A stretch of DNA of 36,725 nt from Streptomyces mesophilus (GTDB lineage: Bacteria > Actinomycetota > Actinomycetes > Streptomycetales > Streptomycetaceae): the NCBI RefSeq assembly GCF_011044995.1, contig NZ_JAAKZW010000053.1, positions 1-36,725 of the forward strand, written 5' to 3'. This document shows, piece by piece, positions 1-8,081 of the stretch. A model generated the notes under the pieces. It saw only the letters and a program-made list of their open reading frames with translations, had not been told where the DNA came from and ran no database searches. Both the position numbers and the translations under genes were made by a program. How positions within the stretch are numbered: position 1 is the stretch's first letter; every line of letters begins with the position of its first letter.

Positions 1-2
1 CA

Positions 3-527
3 GCCGACGTGTGGGCGGGGATGCGGCTGCCGTTGCTGCCTCCGGTCGGCCAGGTGTTCCTCGCCTGGTCGGGGGCGGGTTCGGGGGAGATACGGCGCTG
101 GCTCGACCGTACGTCCGTGGGCGCTCCGCTGACCGGCCATCTGGACACGGCGATGGCGGTGGTACGGGAGCGGGGCTGGTCCGCGAACCGTGACACCCCC
201 GCTCGGCGTGCCCTGGGCGAGACCCTGGCCCGGCTGGCGGACGCGCCGAGAAGTGAAGAACTGCGCTCCCGCGTGGCCGAGTCGGTGGTGTCGCTCGGTG
301 ACGACTACGAGCTGCTCACGGTGGAGCCGGGGGAGCGGTACCGGCTGACGACCCTGTCGGCGCCCGTCTTCGATCAGCACGGTGCGGTGGCGCTCGCGCT
401 CACGGCGACCGGCCTGCCGGAACTCGACGGCGCACGGGTCCGTGAACTGGCCGGACAACTCACCGTGGTGGCGGGCGTGTTGGGTGAGGAGATCGGCGGG
501 AGGCCACCGGTACTGTCGGCCGGGTGA
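3..527 (+). CDS. IclR-family regulator, C-terminal part (5' truncated by window)
   Basis: The reading frame is open from the first bases of the window, so the N-terminal winged-helix domain lies outside it. About 174 residues remain. They start with Leu-Pro-Leu-Leu-Pro-Pro-Val-Gly-Gln-Val-Phe-Leu-Ala-Trp, which matches the start of the IclR effector-binding domain, and run to the usual C-terminal helix. IclR proteins bind small metabolites through this domain and control adjacent catabolic genes; the ligand cannot be read here. The TGA overlaps the GTG start of the acetyltransferase gene (GTGA), so the two are probably co-translated. The family call rests on the general pattern of the C-terminal domain only. 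Confidence 0.6.
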   Translation, partial: ADVWAGMRLPLLPPVGQVFLAWSGAGSGEIRRWLDRTSVGAPLTGHLDTAMAVVRERGWSANRDTPARRALGETLARLADAPRSEELRSRVAESVVSLGDDYELLTVEPGERYRLTTLSAPVFDQHGAVALALTATGLPELDGARVRELAGQLTVVAGVLGEEIGGRPPVLSAG

Positions 528-1021
528 AGATCATCGCCTGCCGCGCCGAGGACGTCGTACTCCTCGATGAGCACCTGCCGTCCGCCAGTGCCGACTCCCA
601 TCACTGCGCCCGCTTCGCGCGGCAGCAGGAGGGAGAGTCGACGTATCTGCTCGCCTGGCGGGACGAGGTCCCGGCCGGACATGCCGAGGTGCGCTGGAAC
701 GGGTGCGCGGCGCCGGAAGTACGGAAGGCCGTCGGCGCCTGTCCGGAGATCAACGGGCTTGCGGTGGCCGGGCACTTGAGGTCGCAGGGCATCGGCAGCG
801 CCCTCGTCCGCGCGGCCGAGGACCTGGCCCGCGAGCGCGGCCTGCCCGCGATCGGTCTCGGTGTCGACGAGACCAATGCGCGGGCGGCGGCGCTGTACGC
901 ACGGCTCGGGTACCGGCCGGCCGTGCGGTACGTGGACCGCTGGGCCTATGTGGACCGGGGTGGGCTGCGAGTGGAGTGCGCGGATTCCTGCACGTTCCTG
1001 GTCAAGGAACTCCGGGCCTGA
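524..1021 (+). CDS. GNAT-family N-acetyltransferase
   Basis: This 165-residue protein fits a single GNAT fold. The acetyl-CoA-binding motif A is seen as Ile-Asn-Gly-Leu-Ala-Val followed by His-Leu-Arg-Ser-Gln-Gly-Ile-Gly-Ser-Ala-Leu near residues 75-95. The motif B segment, Asn-Ala-Arg-Ala-Ala-Ala-Leu-Tyr-Ala-Arg-Leu-Gly-Tyr, follows near 120-132. Such enzymes transfer an acetyl group from acetyl-CoA to an amine; the substrate cannot be predicted. The GTG start overlaps the stop codon of the preceding regulator gene. The family is clear and the function is not. Confidence 0.85.
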   Translation: MKIIACRAEDVVLLDEHLPSASADSHHCARFARQQEGESTYLLAWRDEVPAGHAEVRWNGCAAPEVRKAVGACPEINGLAVAGHLRSQGIGSALVRAAEDLARERGLPAIGLGVDETNARAAALYARLGYRPAVRYVDRWAYVDRGGLRVECADSCTFLVKELRA

Positions 1022-1054
1022 AAGGTTCTCGATCCGGGGGGCCGGCAGGGACTT

Positions 1055-1834
1055 CTACGGCTCGATGACGGTACGGCCGCCCGGCGGCAGCAGACGCAGA
1101 CGGTCGCCCAGGCCGCGCTTGTCGAAGGCGGGGGCCAACGTGTCCCGGCCCTCGGTGAAGTGGGCCCACTGCTCGAAGTGCACCGGTACGACCGTGCCCG
1201 CGCCGAGCAGCTCGGCCGCGGCCGCCGCGTCCTCGCTCGAGAGCGTCAGATGGGCTCCGGGCACCACGGGGGTCTGCGCGGCGCCCGCGAAGAGCACGGC
1301 CACGTCCACGGAGGGGAAGCGGCCGGCGATCGAACGGACCACGTCGAGCGAGGCGTTGTCGCCGCTGACGTACACCGTCGGGAGTCCCTCGCCGGACAGG
1401 ACGAAGCCGAGCACCGGACCGGTGAGCGGCTCCGAACCGTCCGGGCCGTGCTGCGCGGGCACCGCGGTGACGGTGAGGGTCCCTCCGTCCGGGCGGGCGA
1501 CCTCGGTCGTTTCCCATGGGGCGAGCGCCCGCACCGGACCGCCGAGCCGCTCGCGGGCGGCCGCCGTCGACAGGGCGAGGGGCTGACGGGCGAGCCATGC
1601 GCGGCCCCCGTGGTCCAGGTTGTCGGGGTGCTGGTCATGCGAGAGCAGCACCGCGTCGACCAGGCCCACCTCCTCCGCGTCGAGCCCGGGACTGCCCGTC
1701 TTGACCAGCTTGCGCGCGCCGATCGGATACTCGCCCGGCGGGTCGAACGTGGGGTCGGTGAGGAGGCGGACCCCGGCCAGTTCGAGCAGGGCCGTGGGGC
1801 CGCCGAGATAGGTGACGGTCAGTGCTGCGGTCAT
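1055..1834 (-). CDS. Metallo-beta-lactamase-fold (UlaG-like) hydrolase
   Basis: A cytosolic protein of about 259 residues with the MBL-fold metal site written as Ser-His-Asp-Gln-His-Pro-Asp-Asn-Leu-Asp, a variant of the classical HxHxDH. Further candidate metal ligands are in Ser-Gly-Asp-Asn-Ala-Ser and Val-Pro-Val-His-Phe-Glu-Gln-Trp. This layout belongs to the UlaG/RomA-like branch, which includes lactonases and phosphodiesterases rather than beta-lactamases. I use the ATG at 1834. A TTG 15 bases upstream is in frame, but neither start has a convincing ribosome-binding site. The gene is monocistronic and convergent with the acetyltransferase gene. Confidence 0.8.
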   Translation of the reverse strand: MTAALTVTYLGGPTALLELAGVRLLTDPTFDPPGEYPIGARKLVKTGSPGLDAEEVGLVDAVLLSHDQHPDNLDHGGRAWLARQPLALSTAAARERLGGPVRALAPWETTEVARPDGGTLTVTAVPAQHGPDGSEPLTGPVLGFVLSGEGLPTVYVSGDNASLDVVRSIAGRFPSVDVAVLFAGAAQTPVVPGAHLTLSSEDAAAAAELLGAGTVVPVHFEQWAHFTEGRDTLAPAFDKRGLGDRLRLLPPGGRTVIEP

Positions 1835-1928
1835 GGACGGATCATGCAACTGCCGTACGGAGCCGGTCCAATGGGATTCACATGCTGATACCGGGACCCC
1901 TCCCCGTCACCCCTCAGCGCCTCAGGGC

Positions 1929-2900
1929 TCACCTGCCGGTAACGGGCGCCCACCCCCTCAGAGCCTCCGCGACCCCCTCCGCGATCAGCCGGTGCCCCTC
2001 GTCGCCGGGATGGACACCGTCGACGAGATGCTCCGCGCCGATCAGCCGCGCACCCGGAAGCACCCGCAGGTGCTTGTCGGCCGTGTCCGCCACCGCGCGC
2101 TCCTGGGCGGCCCGCAGGCCGCCAAGGGTCGCGCCGAGGGCGTTGGGGGAGTGCTCGGCGTCCGGGCGTACGACCGGCGAGACGACCAGGACCGGGACGT
2201 CCGGGTGGGCAGCTCGCACGATGGCCAGGAACGCGCGCGTCGTCTCGTACAGGAGCTCGGCCGAACTCGGCGTACGGCTCCAGCAGTTGGTGCCGAAGGC
2301 CACGGTGATCACAGCGGCCGGCAGGGAGGCGAGCTGCTGTGCAGAGGCGAGCTCGCCGCGTGCCGCCCCCGCGTAGCCGAGGTTGACGGTGTCCAGGCCG
2401 AGCGCCCGCCCGACGCGCGCCGGCCAGGCGAGGTGCGGGCGTGAGGTCGTCCAGCCCTCACTGATCGAGTCGCCGTACACCAGCCAGCGCGGGCGGGCGG
2501 GCGCGGGATCGAGGGTGCCTCCCACCGGATGCACGCAGTGGACCACCGGACGCAGTACCTCCGGCAGATGCAGCGTGAACTCCCCTTCCAGGGCCGCCTC
2601 AAGACGTACGAGTCGATCCTGCCCCGCCGCGCCGGCCGCCTCCGCCACCACTTCCTCGCCCCGGAGCAGCGTGAAGACCGGCTCGGTGCGCCGGTACGAG
2701 TCGGCGACCAGCGGCTCCGTACCGGAGTACGTCACCTCGACACCCGACGCGCCCGCCGCCACGAACTCGTACCGCACCCCCGCCGGCACCGTCGCCCGCT
2801 CCCAGGTGTCCAGGGGCAGGCGGTCCCGGTCGGCGGGATCCGCACGTACGGGAGCACCCTCGCCGGACAGCCAACTCACCCCGCGCAGCCACTCGTTCAC
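1929..2900 (-). CDS. SGNH/GDSL-family hydrolase
   Basis: This 323-residue protein has an N-terminal beta-sandwich-like half (about 1-135) and a C-terminal SGNH hydrolase domain. The catalytic Ser145 lies in Tyr-Gly-Asp-Ser-Ile-Ser-Glu-Gly. The block II glycine is in Asn-Leu-Gly-Tyr-Ala-Gly, the block III asparagine is in Gly-Thr-Asn, and Asp294/His297 lie in Asp-Gly-Val-His-Pro. No signal peptide is visible, so it probably acts in the cytosol on an ester or acetyl group. The GTG start overlaps the stop of the SDR gene (GTGA). It is the last gene of a three-gene operon with the SDR and the LLM oxidoreductase, suggesting breakdown of one oxygenated or ester substrate. Confidence 0.85.
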   Translation of the reverse strand: MNEWLRGVSWLSGEGAPVRADPADRDRLPLDTWERATVPAGVRYEFVAAGASGVEVTYSGTEPLVADSYRRTEPVFTLLRGEEVVAEAAGAAGQDRLVRLEAALEGEFTLHLPEVLRPVVHCVHPVGGTLDPAPARPRWLVYGDSISEGWTTSRPHLAWPARVGRALGLDTVNLGYAGAARGELASAQQLASLPAAVITVAFGTNCWSRTPSSAELLYETTRAFLAIVRAAHPDVPVLVVSPVVRPDAEHSPNALGATLGGLRAAQERAVADTADKHLRVLPGARLIGAEHLVDGVHPGDEGHRLIAEGVAEALRGWAPVTGR

Positions 2901-3745
2901 TTCGCACCGCCGATCGTCGGATACGGGAACTTCACGCCCACGCCGCCGTCCACCACCAGCGTCTGGCCCGTGACGTACGAGGACAGCGGGGAGGCGAGGA
3001 AGAGCAGCGCGGCGGCGATGTCGGAGGTCTCGGCGACCCGGCCGAGCGGGGCGTTGGCCGCGTTGCGGGCGCGGCCGTCCTCACCCAGCAGGCCGGCCAC
3101 GCGCGGGGTCCAGACGACGCCCGGCGCCACGGCGTTGACGCGGACACCGCGCGCGCCGTACTCCACCGCCGCCGAGCGGACCAGGGAGACCAGACCCGCC
3201 TTCGCCGCGCCGTACGCCGCGTGCAGCGGCGCCGCGGTCAGACCCGAGACCGAGGCCACGAACGCCAGCGACCCGCCGCCCGACGCGGCCACCGCCTCGG
3301 CCCCGTACTCGATGGCGAGCCGGGCATGGCGCAGCACGATGTCGAAGTGCCAGTCCCACTCCTCGTCGTCCAGCTCCGCGAGCGCCTTGTAGCGGGCCAT
3401 GCCCACGATGTCCACGACGCCGTGCACAGCGCCCAACTCCCGTACGGAATCGGCGAAGAGCCCACGGACGGCGTCCCGCCTGGTCACATCCGCCGCATAG
3501 GCGAGCGAGCCCGTCTCGGCCGCGACCGCCTCGGCCCGCTGCTTGTCGATGTCCACGCAGACCACGCGCGCGCCCGATGCGGTGAGCGCGTGCGCGGTCT
3601 GCCGTCCGATGCCGTTGCCCGCGCCGAGCAGCACGAAGCCACGGCCGTCCAGGCGCGAAAGCCCCGGATAGTCGGGAACGGGGGAGTCGTCGAGGGGAGT
3701 CCCGGGCCCCGCGCCCGCCCCCGGCGCCACATCGGCGCCGCTCAT
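2897..3745 (-). CDS. Short-chain dehydrogenase/reductase (SDR)
   Basis: A classical SDR of 282 residues. The NAD(P) loop reads Gly-Ala-Gly-Asn-Gly-Ile-Gly near residue 40, and Asp in Val-Cys-Val-Asp-Ile-Asp suggests NAD(H). The catalytic Ser is in Val-Ala-Ser-Val-Ser-Gly and Tyr/Lys in Tyr-Gly-Ala-Ala-Lys. The C-terminus ends with the usual Asp-Gly-Gly. The frame stays open far upstream, but the ATG at 3745 overlaps the stop of the LLM gene (ATGA) and gives the standard family length with a short Pro/Gly-rich N-terminal extension. It probably oxidises an alcohol made or used by the flavin enzyme next door. Confidence 0.88.
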   Translation of the reverse strand: MSGADVAPGAGAGPGTPLDDSPVPDYPGLSRLDGRGFVLLGAGNGIGRQTAHALTASGARVVCVDIDKQRAEAVAAETGSLAYAADVTRRDAVRGLFADSVRELGAVHGVVDIVGMARYKALAELDDEEWDWHFDIVLRHARLAIEYGAEAVAASGGGSLAFVASVSGLTAAPLHAAYGAAKAGLVSLVRSAAVEYGARGVRVNAVAPGVVWTPRVAGLLGEDGRARNAANAPLGRVAETSDIAAALLFLASPLSSYVTGQTLVVDGGVGVKFPYPTIGGAK

Positions 3746-4854
3746 ACCGGCCGCCGCGGCTGGTAGGCCGCGAGCTCCGGGATGACTTCCTTGCCCAGGA
3801 TCTCGATGGTCCGCAGGATCTCCTGGTGCTCCAGATAGCCCCACTGGACGTAGCAGATCAGCTGGTCGATACCGAGGTCCGCGTAGTGCTTGGCCTTGCG
3901 GATGACCGTCTCCGCGTCGCCGATCAGGATCATGTCGCCGTCGTTGAACTCCTGGACGGGGACGGTCCCTTCGAGGATCGGGTTGAGGAACGGGAAGGTC
4001 CGCTCGCGCTCCTCGGGCGAGAGGTGGGGCAGCTCCCAGTCGAGGGTGAACTGGGCCAGATTGCTGTACCACCAGGCCACCGAGTCCCAGACGCGCTTCG
4101 AGGGCTTGTCCGCGACATGCACGAGCGTGTACGCGCTGACGCGGTTCGTCGTGACATCGGTGAGCGGGGACGGATCAAGGGCGGCCCGGCGGTACGCCTC
4201 GACCTGCTGGGCCATCTTCTCGAGCGGCTGCATGATCGAGAACGAGAGCAGCCCCATCCCGGCCTGGCCCGCGACCTCCGCGGAGCCCGCCGAGGTCGCC
4301 GCCATCCAGGCGGGCGGATGCGGATCCTGTACGGGCTTGGGCGTGACCATGCGGCGCGGGAACGAGAAGCGCGGGGACTCGTAGGAGAAGTACTCCTCGC
4401 GCCACATCCCCGTGACGATCTCGATCGCCTCGCGCCAGTCCGCCCGCGACAGCTCACGGTCCACGCCGAACGCCGTCTGCTCCATCGGCGTCGAGCGCCC
4501 GGTGCCCCACTCGACCCGGCCGCCGGACAGGATATCGACCGCCGCGACCTTCTCGGCGATGCGCTGCGGGGGCGTGAACCCGAAAGGCGTCAGGGTCACG
4601 CCGAAGCCGAGGCGTATCCGCTCGGTCAGCGCCCCCAGGTGGCCGAGCAGCACCTCCGGCGCCGGACAGTGCGAGCGGCCCTCGCGGAAGTGGTGCTCGA
4701 CCGCCCAGACCGTACGGAAGCCCACCCGGTCCGCGAGGCGTATCTGCTCGACGGCCTCGCGGTAGGCGCGCTGCTCGGCCTCGCGCTGGCCGTAGGGGTG
4801 CGGCCCGTTCCAGGGCTTGGGCACATCGATCTCGTACAGGACATCCAGATCCAT
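3742..4854 (-). CDS. LLM-class (luciferase-like) flavin-dependent oxidoreductase
   Basis: A protein of 370 residues with the bacterial luciferase-like TIM-barrel pattern: an N-terminal strand (Leu-Asp-Val-Leu-Tyr-Glu-Ile-Asp), Trp-Ala-Val-Glu-His-His-Phe near residue 47, and Ser-Gly-Gly-Arg-Val-Glu-Trp-Gly-Thr-Gly-Arg near 120. Members are FMNH2- or F420-dependent monooxygenases or reductases. The ATG at 4854 is chosen because GGAGGAG lies eight bases upstream; the much longer open frame upstream is an antisense artefact across the permease gene. It is the first gene of an operon with the SDR and SGNH hydrolase. The substrate is unknown, and nothing suggests light emission. Confidence 0.87.
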   Translation of the reverse strand: MDLDVLYEIDVPKPWNGPHPYGQREAEQRAYREAVEQIRLADRVGFRTVWAVEHHFREGRSHCPAPEVLLGHLGALTERIRLGFGVTLTPFGFTPPQRIAEKVAAVDILSGGRVEWGTGRSTPMEQTAFGVDRELSRADWREAIEIVTGMWREEYFSYESPRFSFPRRMVTPKPVQDPHPPAWMAATSAGSAEVAGQAGMGLLSFSIMQPLEKMAQQVEAYRRAALDPSPLTDVTTNRVSAYTLVHVADKPSKRVWDSVAWWYSNLAQFTLDWELPHLSPEERERTFPFLNPILEGTVPVQEFNDGDMILIGDAETVIRKAKHYADLGIDQLICYVQWGYLEHQEILRTIEILGKEVIPELAAYQPRRPV

Positions 4855-5145
4855 CCGGGCCACTCCTCCATCTTTTCGAGATGCGGGATCTCGTTTCGAG
4901 ATGCCGGTTTTCGAAATGCCGAAAGATGCCGCGCTCGGGCGGCGAGGAGGATGAGCGAGCCCGGCGGATGTGTCAATGCTCACAGCGGTACGGGCTGTCG
5001 AGTGGCGGCGCGCAACGAACTGCCGTATTCCGGACGGAAACGCCGGAATCTTTCCCTCCGGTCGTCGATTCGCTGCGTTACGCAAGTGAATGCGGCACGC
5101 CGTATGGTCTTGCGGTCCCCCCACAGCCCACCGAGGAGTTCCCAG
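4855..5145. promoter_or_regulatory. Divergent promoter region with TTTCGAGATGCC repeats
   Basis: This 291-base non-coding gap separates the LLM operon (minus) from the permease (plus). On the LLM side, TTTCGAGATGC occurs at 4874-4884, TTTCGAGATGCC at 4894-4905, TTTCGAAATGCC at 4909-4920 and AGATGCC at 4924-4930. The first two copies sit within inverted repeats: CGAGAT (4877-4882) faces ATCTCG (4888-4893), which faces CGAGAT (4897-4902). This is a probable operator array just upstream of the LLM ribosome-binding site. On the permease side are CGCAACGAA (5011-5019) and the palindrome TGCGTTACGCA (5074-5084). The protein that binds is not known. Confidence 0.55.
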
Positions 5146-6612
5146 GTGTCCGTCGCGCCGCCCCCTGTCACCGGCCCGTCCCTGTTCGGCAGTCTGATGC
5201 GCCGTAAGCCGGTCGAGCGTCTGGTCGCCGAAGGAGGTCATGGCGAGGGCGGTGGACTGCGCCGCACCATGGGCATGTGGCAGCTGACGATGATCAGCAT
5301 CGGCGCCACGCTCGGCACCGGCATCTTCGTGGTGCTCGGCGAGGCCGTGCCCAAGGCCGGTCCCGCCGTCACGCTGTCCTTCGTGATCGCCGGTCTGACG
5401 GCGCTGTTCTCGGCCCTCTCGTACGCCGAGCTGGCCGGCACCATCCCCGTCGCAGGCTCCTCCTACTCCTATGCGTACGCAACGCTGGGCGAAGTCATCG
5501 CCTGGATCTGCGGCTGGTGTCTGATCCTCGAGTACGGCGTCTCGATCGCGGCGGTGGCCGTCGGCTGGGGCGAGTACCTCAACGAGTTCCTGAACGGAAC
5601 GATCGGCGTCACGATCCCGGACGCGCTCGCCGCGCCGCCCGGCGACGGCGGTGTGATCAACCTGCCGTCGCTGATCCTCGTCCTGCTCGCGGGCGTCGTG
5701 CTGCTCGGCGGCTCGAAGGAGTCCGCCCGGGTCAACGCCATCATGGTCGGTGTGAAGATCGCGGCGCTGCTGCTCTTCTGCGCGGTCGGCCTGACCGGCT
5801 TCCAGTCCGGCAACTACGAGGACTTCATGCCGCTGGGCATGGCCGGTGTCAGCGGCGCGGCCGCGACCCTGTTCTTCTCGTACATCGGCTTCGACGCCGC
5901 CTCCACGGCCGGCGAGGAGGCGAAGAACCCGCAGCGCGATCTGCCGCGCGCGATCCTGCTCTCGCTCGGCATCGTCACCGCCCTGTACGTCCTGGTCGCC
6001 TTCGTGGCCATCGGCGCGCGGCCCTGGGAGGGCTTCACCGACACCGAGGCCACCCTCGCCGCGATCATGAACGAGGTCACCGGGCAGACCTTCTGGGGCA
6101 CGGTCCTCGCGGGCGGAGCGGTGATCGCCATCGCCTCCGTCGTGCTCGCGGTGCTCTACGGCCAGACCCGCATCCTCTTCGCGATGTCCCGCGACGGCCT
6201 GGTCCCCAAGTCCTTCGCCAAGGTCCACGCGCGTACGGGCGTGCCGCGGATCAACACGATCTGGGTCTCGCTGTTCTGCGGTGTGCTCGCCGCCGCCATC
6301 CCGCTCGGCGAACTCGCCGACGCCACCAGCATCGGCACGCTCTTCGCCTTCGCCCTGGTCAATGTCTCCGTCCTGGTACTGCGCCGGACCCGGCCGAATC
6401 TGAAGCGCACCTTCCGGGTGCCGTTCGCTCCGCTGTTCCCGCTGATCGGCTTCGGTCTGTGCGTGTGGATGATGGTGTCGCTGCGGGCCATCACCTGGAC
6501 GGTGTTCGGCCTGTGGATGGCGGTCGGCCTCGCGATCTACTTCGCGTACGGCCGCAGCCGCTCGCGTCTGGCCGTGGAGGCGGTCGGCGCCCCTGCGACC
6601 GAGGAGAAGTGA
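5146..6612 (+). CDS. APC-family amino acid permease (probable cationic/lysine uptake)
   Basis: An integral membrane protein of 488 residues with about 12 hydrophobic segments. The APC signature at TM1, Ile-Gly-Ala-Thr-Leu-Gly-Thr-Gly-Ile-Phe, is the backbone-carboxylate binding loop of amino acid transporters. Phe-Phe-Ser-Tyr-Ile-Gly-Phe-Asp in TM6 and the Glu-Glu-Ala-Lys-Asn-Pro-Gln-Arg loop after it are typical of the cationic amino acid transporter branch. GTG 5146 is chosen because GAGGAG lies seven bases before it. It is followed after 10 bases by the Lrp regulator, then by the lysine-degrading davA and davB homologues. Lysine is therefore the likely cargo, inferred from context. Confidence 0.85.
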   Translation: MSVAPPPVTGPSLFGSLMRRKPVERLVAEGGHGEGGGLRRTMGMWQLTMISIGATLGTGIFVVLGEAVPKAGPAVTLSFVIAGLTALFSALSYAELAGTIPVAGSSYSYAYATLGEVIAWICGWCLILEYGVSIAAVAVGWGEYLNEFLNGTIGVTIPDALAAPPGDGGVINLPSLILVLLAGVVLLGGSKESARVNAIMVGVKIAALLLFCAVGLTGFQSGNYEDFMPLGMAGVSGAAATLFFSYIGFDAASTAGEEAKNPQRDLPRAILLSLGIVTALYVLVAFVAIGARPWEGFTDTEATLAAIMNEVTGQTFWGTVLAGGAVIAIASVVLAVLYGQTRILFAMSRDGLVPKSFAKVHARTGVPRINTIWVSLFCGVLAAAIPLGELADATSIGTLFAFALVNVSVLVLRRTRPNLKRTFRVPFAPLFPLIGFGLCVWMMVSLRAITWTVFGLWMAVGLAIYFAYGRSRSRLAVEAVGAPATEEK

Positions 6613-6622
6613 CCCGCCCGCC

Positions 6623-7075
6623 GTGCTGAACGAGCTCGATGAACGCATCGTCCACGCCCTGGCCGAGGACGCCCGGCGCTCCTTCGCCGACATCGGCCAG
6701 CTGGTCGGCCTGTCCGCGCCCGCGGTGAAGCGGCGGGTCGACCGGCTGCGGGCGAGCGGTGCGATCACCGGGTTCACGGTGCGGGTCGACCCCTCGGCGC
6801 TCGGCTGGCAGACGGAGGGCTTCGTCGAGATCTACTGCCGCAGCCAGACGTCTCCCGACGCGATCCGCGCGGGGCTCGAGCGCTATCCGGAGATCGCCTC
6901 CGCGTCGACGGTCACAGGGGAGGCGGATGCGGTGGTGCAGATCTTCGCGGCGGATATGCGGCACTTCGAGCAGGTCCTCGAGAAGATCGCGGGGGAGTCG
7001 TTCGTGGAGCGGACCAAGTCGGTGCTCGTGCTGTCGCCGCTGCTGCGTCGGTACTCCTCGGGGGCGCCGCGGTAG
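6623..7075 (+). CDS. Lrp/AsnC-family transcriptional regulator
   Basis: This 150-residue protein has the Lrp layout. An N-terminal helix-turn-helix spans about 1-50 (Leu-Asp-Glu-Arg-Ile-Val-His-Ala-Leu-Ala-Glu-Asp-Ala-Arg-Arg-Ser, then Leu-Ser-Ala-Pro-Ala-Val-Lys-Arg-Arg-Val). It is followed by a RAM/AsnC effector domain with Val-Thr-Gly-Glu-Ala-Asp-Ala-Val-Val-Gln. Such proteins sense amino acids and control their uptake and breakdown. Lying between a permease gene and the davA/davB homologues, it probably controls this locus in response to lysine. The GTG start is 10 bases after the permease stop. CGCAA-type motifs upstream of both flanking units are candidate sites. Confidence 0.9.
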   Translation: MLNELDERIVHALAEDARRSFADIGQLVGLSAPAVKRRVDRLRASGAITGFTVRVDPSALGWQTEGFVEIYCRSQTSPDAIRAGLERYPEIASASTVTGEADAVVQIFAADMRHFEQVLEKIAGESFVERTKSVLVLSPLLRRYSSGAPR

Positions 7076-7089
7076 GAGCCCGGCTCGGA

Positions 7090-7148
7090 CGCAACGAATC
7101 ACCGCTCGGACCGTCTTTCGCGCAACAAACAGCACAGCAATGCGCAAT
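7090..7148. promoter_or_regulatory. Candidate Lrp-type binding region ahead of davA
   Basis: In the 155-base gap before davA, CGCAACGAA (7090-7098), CGCAACAAA (7121-7129) and CGCAATGGA (7143-7151) form a loose direct repeat with starts 31 and 22 bases apart. The first 9-mer is identical to 5011-5019 upstream of the permease. Repeated degenerate sites are typical for Lrp/AsnC proteins, and such a gene lies immediately upstream. The regulatory role is inferred from repetition and position only. Confidence 0.4.
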
Positions 7149-7230
7149 GGACGCGTCTTGTCGCGGTCCGGCGCGTGAACGTACCTTCAAGGCGTCCCCG
7201 CAGCACCTTCCGCACCACCGAGGTCCGCCC

Positions 7231-8028
7231 ATGCCGCCGTTGCGCACCGCCCTGCTCCAGAACTCCGGAACTCCCGGCGATGTGCAGGCCAATCTGGCGC
7301 TCCTCGCCGAGACCGCGGAGCGCGCCGCCGCCGTCGGCGCGGGTCTGCTGATCTGCCCGGAGATGTTCCTGACCGGGTACGCGATCGGCGACGACGTCTC
7401 ACGGCTCGCGGAGCCCGCCGACGGCCCCTCCGCACAGGCGATCGCCGCGACCGCCGCCCGCCACGGTCTCGCGATCGTCTACGGCTACCCCGAGCGCGAC
7501 GGCGAGCACGTCTACAACGCCGCGCGCCTCGTCGGCCCGGACGGCTCCGCGCTCGCCGACTACCGCAAGACCCACCTCTTCGGCGGCTTCGAGCAGCAGC
7601 ACTTCACCGCGGGCGACCAGACCGTCGTGCAGGCCGAACTCGGCGGCCTCCGCGTCGGGATCATGATCTGTTACGACGTGGAGTTCCCGGAGAACGTACG
7701 GGCGCACGCCCTCGCCGGCACGGACCTCCTCCTGGTGCCGACCGCGCAGATGCACCCCTTCCAGTTCGTCGCCGAATCGCTCGTACCGGTACGGGCCTTC
7801 GAGAACCAGATGTACGTGGCGTATGTGAACCGGGCCGGTGCGGAAGGCGAGTTCGAGTTCGTGGGCCTGTCCACGCTCGTCGGTCCCGACGGCATCGCCC
7901 GCACCCGGGGCGGGCGCGGCCCGGAGCTCCTCTTCGCCGACGTGGACCCGGAGTTCCTCGCCGCCTCGCGCGCCGAGAACCCGTATCTGCGCGACCGGCG
8001 CCCGGGCCTCTACGGCTCCCTGATCTGA
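7231..8028 (+). CDS. davA: Nitrilase-superfamily amidase, probable 5-aminovaleramidase (DavA)
   Basis: This 265-residue protein has the complete carbon-nitrogen hydrolase triad: Glu44 in Cys-Pro-Glu-Met-Phe-Leu-Thr-Gly-Tyr, Lys113 in Tyr-Arg-Lys-Thr-His-Leu-Phe-Gly and Cys147 in Ile-Cys-Tyr-Asp-Val-Glu-Phe-Pro-Glu. These motifs and the length closely match Pseudomonas DavA (about 264 residues), which hydrolyses 5-aminovaleramide to 5-aminovalerate and ammonia in the oxygenase route of lysine breakdown. The next gene is a DavB homologue, which makes that amide, so assignment by pairing is strong. ATG 7231 starts at the family N-terminus; an in-frame ATG at 7147 would add 28 low-quality residues. 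The DavT/DavD genes for later steps are not in this window. Confidence 0.85.
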   Translation: MPPLRTALLQNSGTPGDVQANLALLAETAERAAAVGAGLLICPEMFLTGYAIGDDVSRLAEPADGPSAQAIAATAARHGLAIVYGYPERDGEHVYNAARLVGPDGSALADYRKTHLFGGFEQQHFTAGDQTVVQAELGGLRVGIMICYDVEFPENVRAHALAGTDLLLVPTAQMHPFQFVAESLVPVRAFENQMYVAYVNRAGAEGEFEFVGLSTLVGPDGIARTRGGRGPELLFADVDPEFLAASRAENPYLRDRRPGLYGSLI

Positions 8029-8081
8029 CCCTGCCGTCCCTCAAGCTCTCAAGCACCTTTTCTGCAAGGAGTCCGTACCCC

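Noticed and set aside
3742..4854. Bioluminescence function for the luciferase-like protein
   Set aside because: No second luciferase subunit and no fatty-acid reductase genes; the LLM family is mostly non-luminescent oxidoreductases.
3742..6777. A 1011-codon minus-strand open frame crossing the permease gene
   Set aside because: Only its 3' third (3742-4854) is a recognisable LLM protein with its own ribosome-binding site. The rest is Arg/Asp/Glu/Gly-rich antisense of the APC permease, an artefact of high third-position GC.
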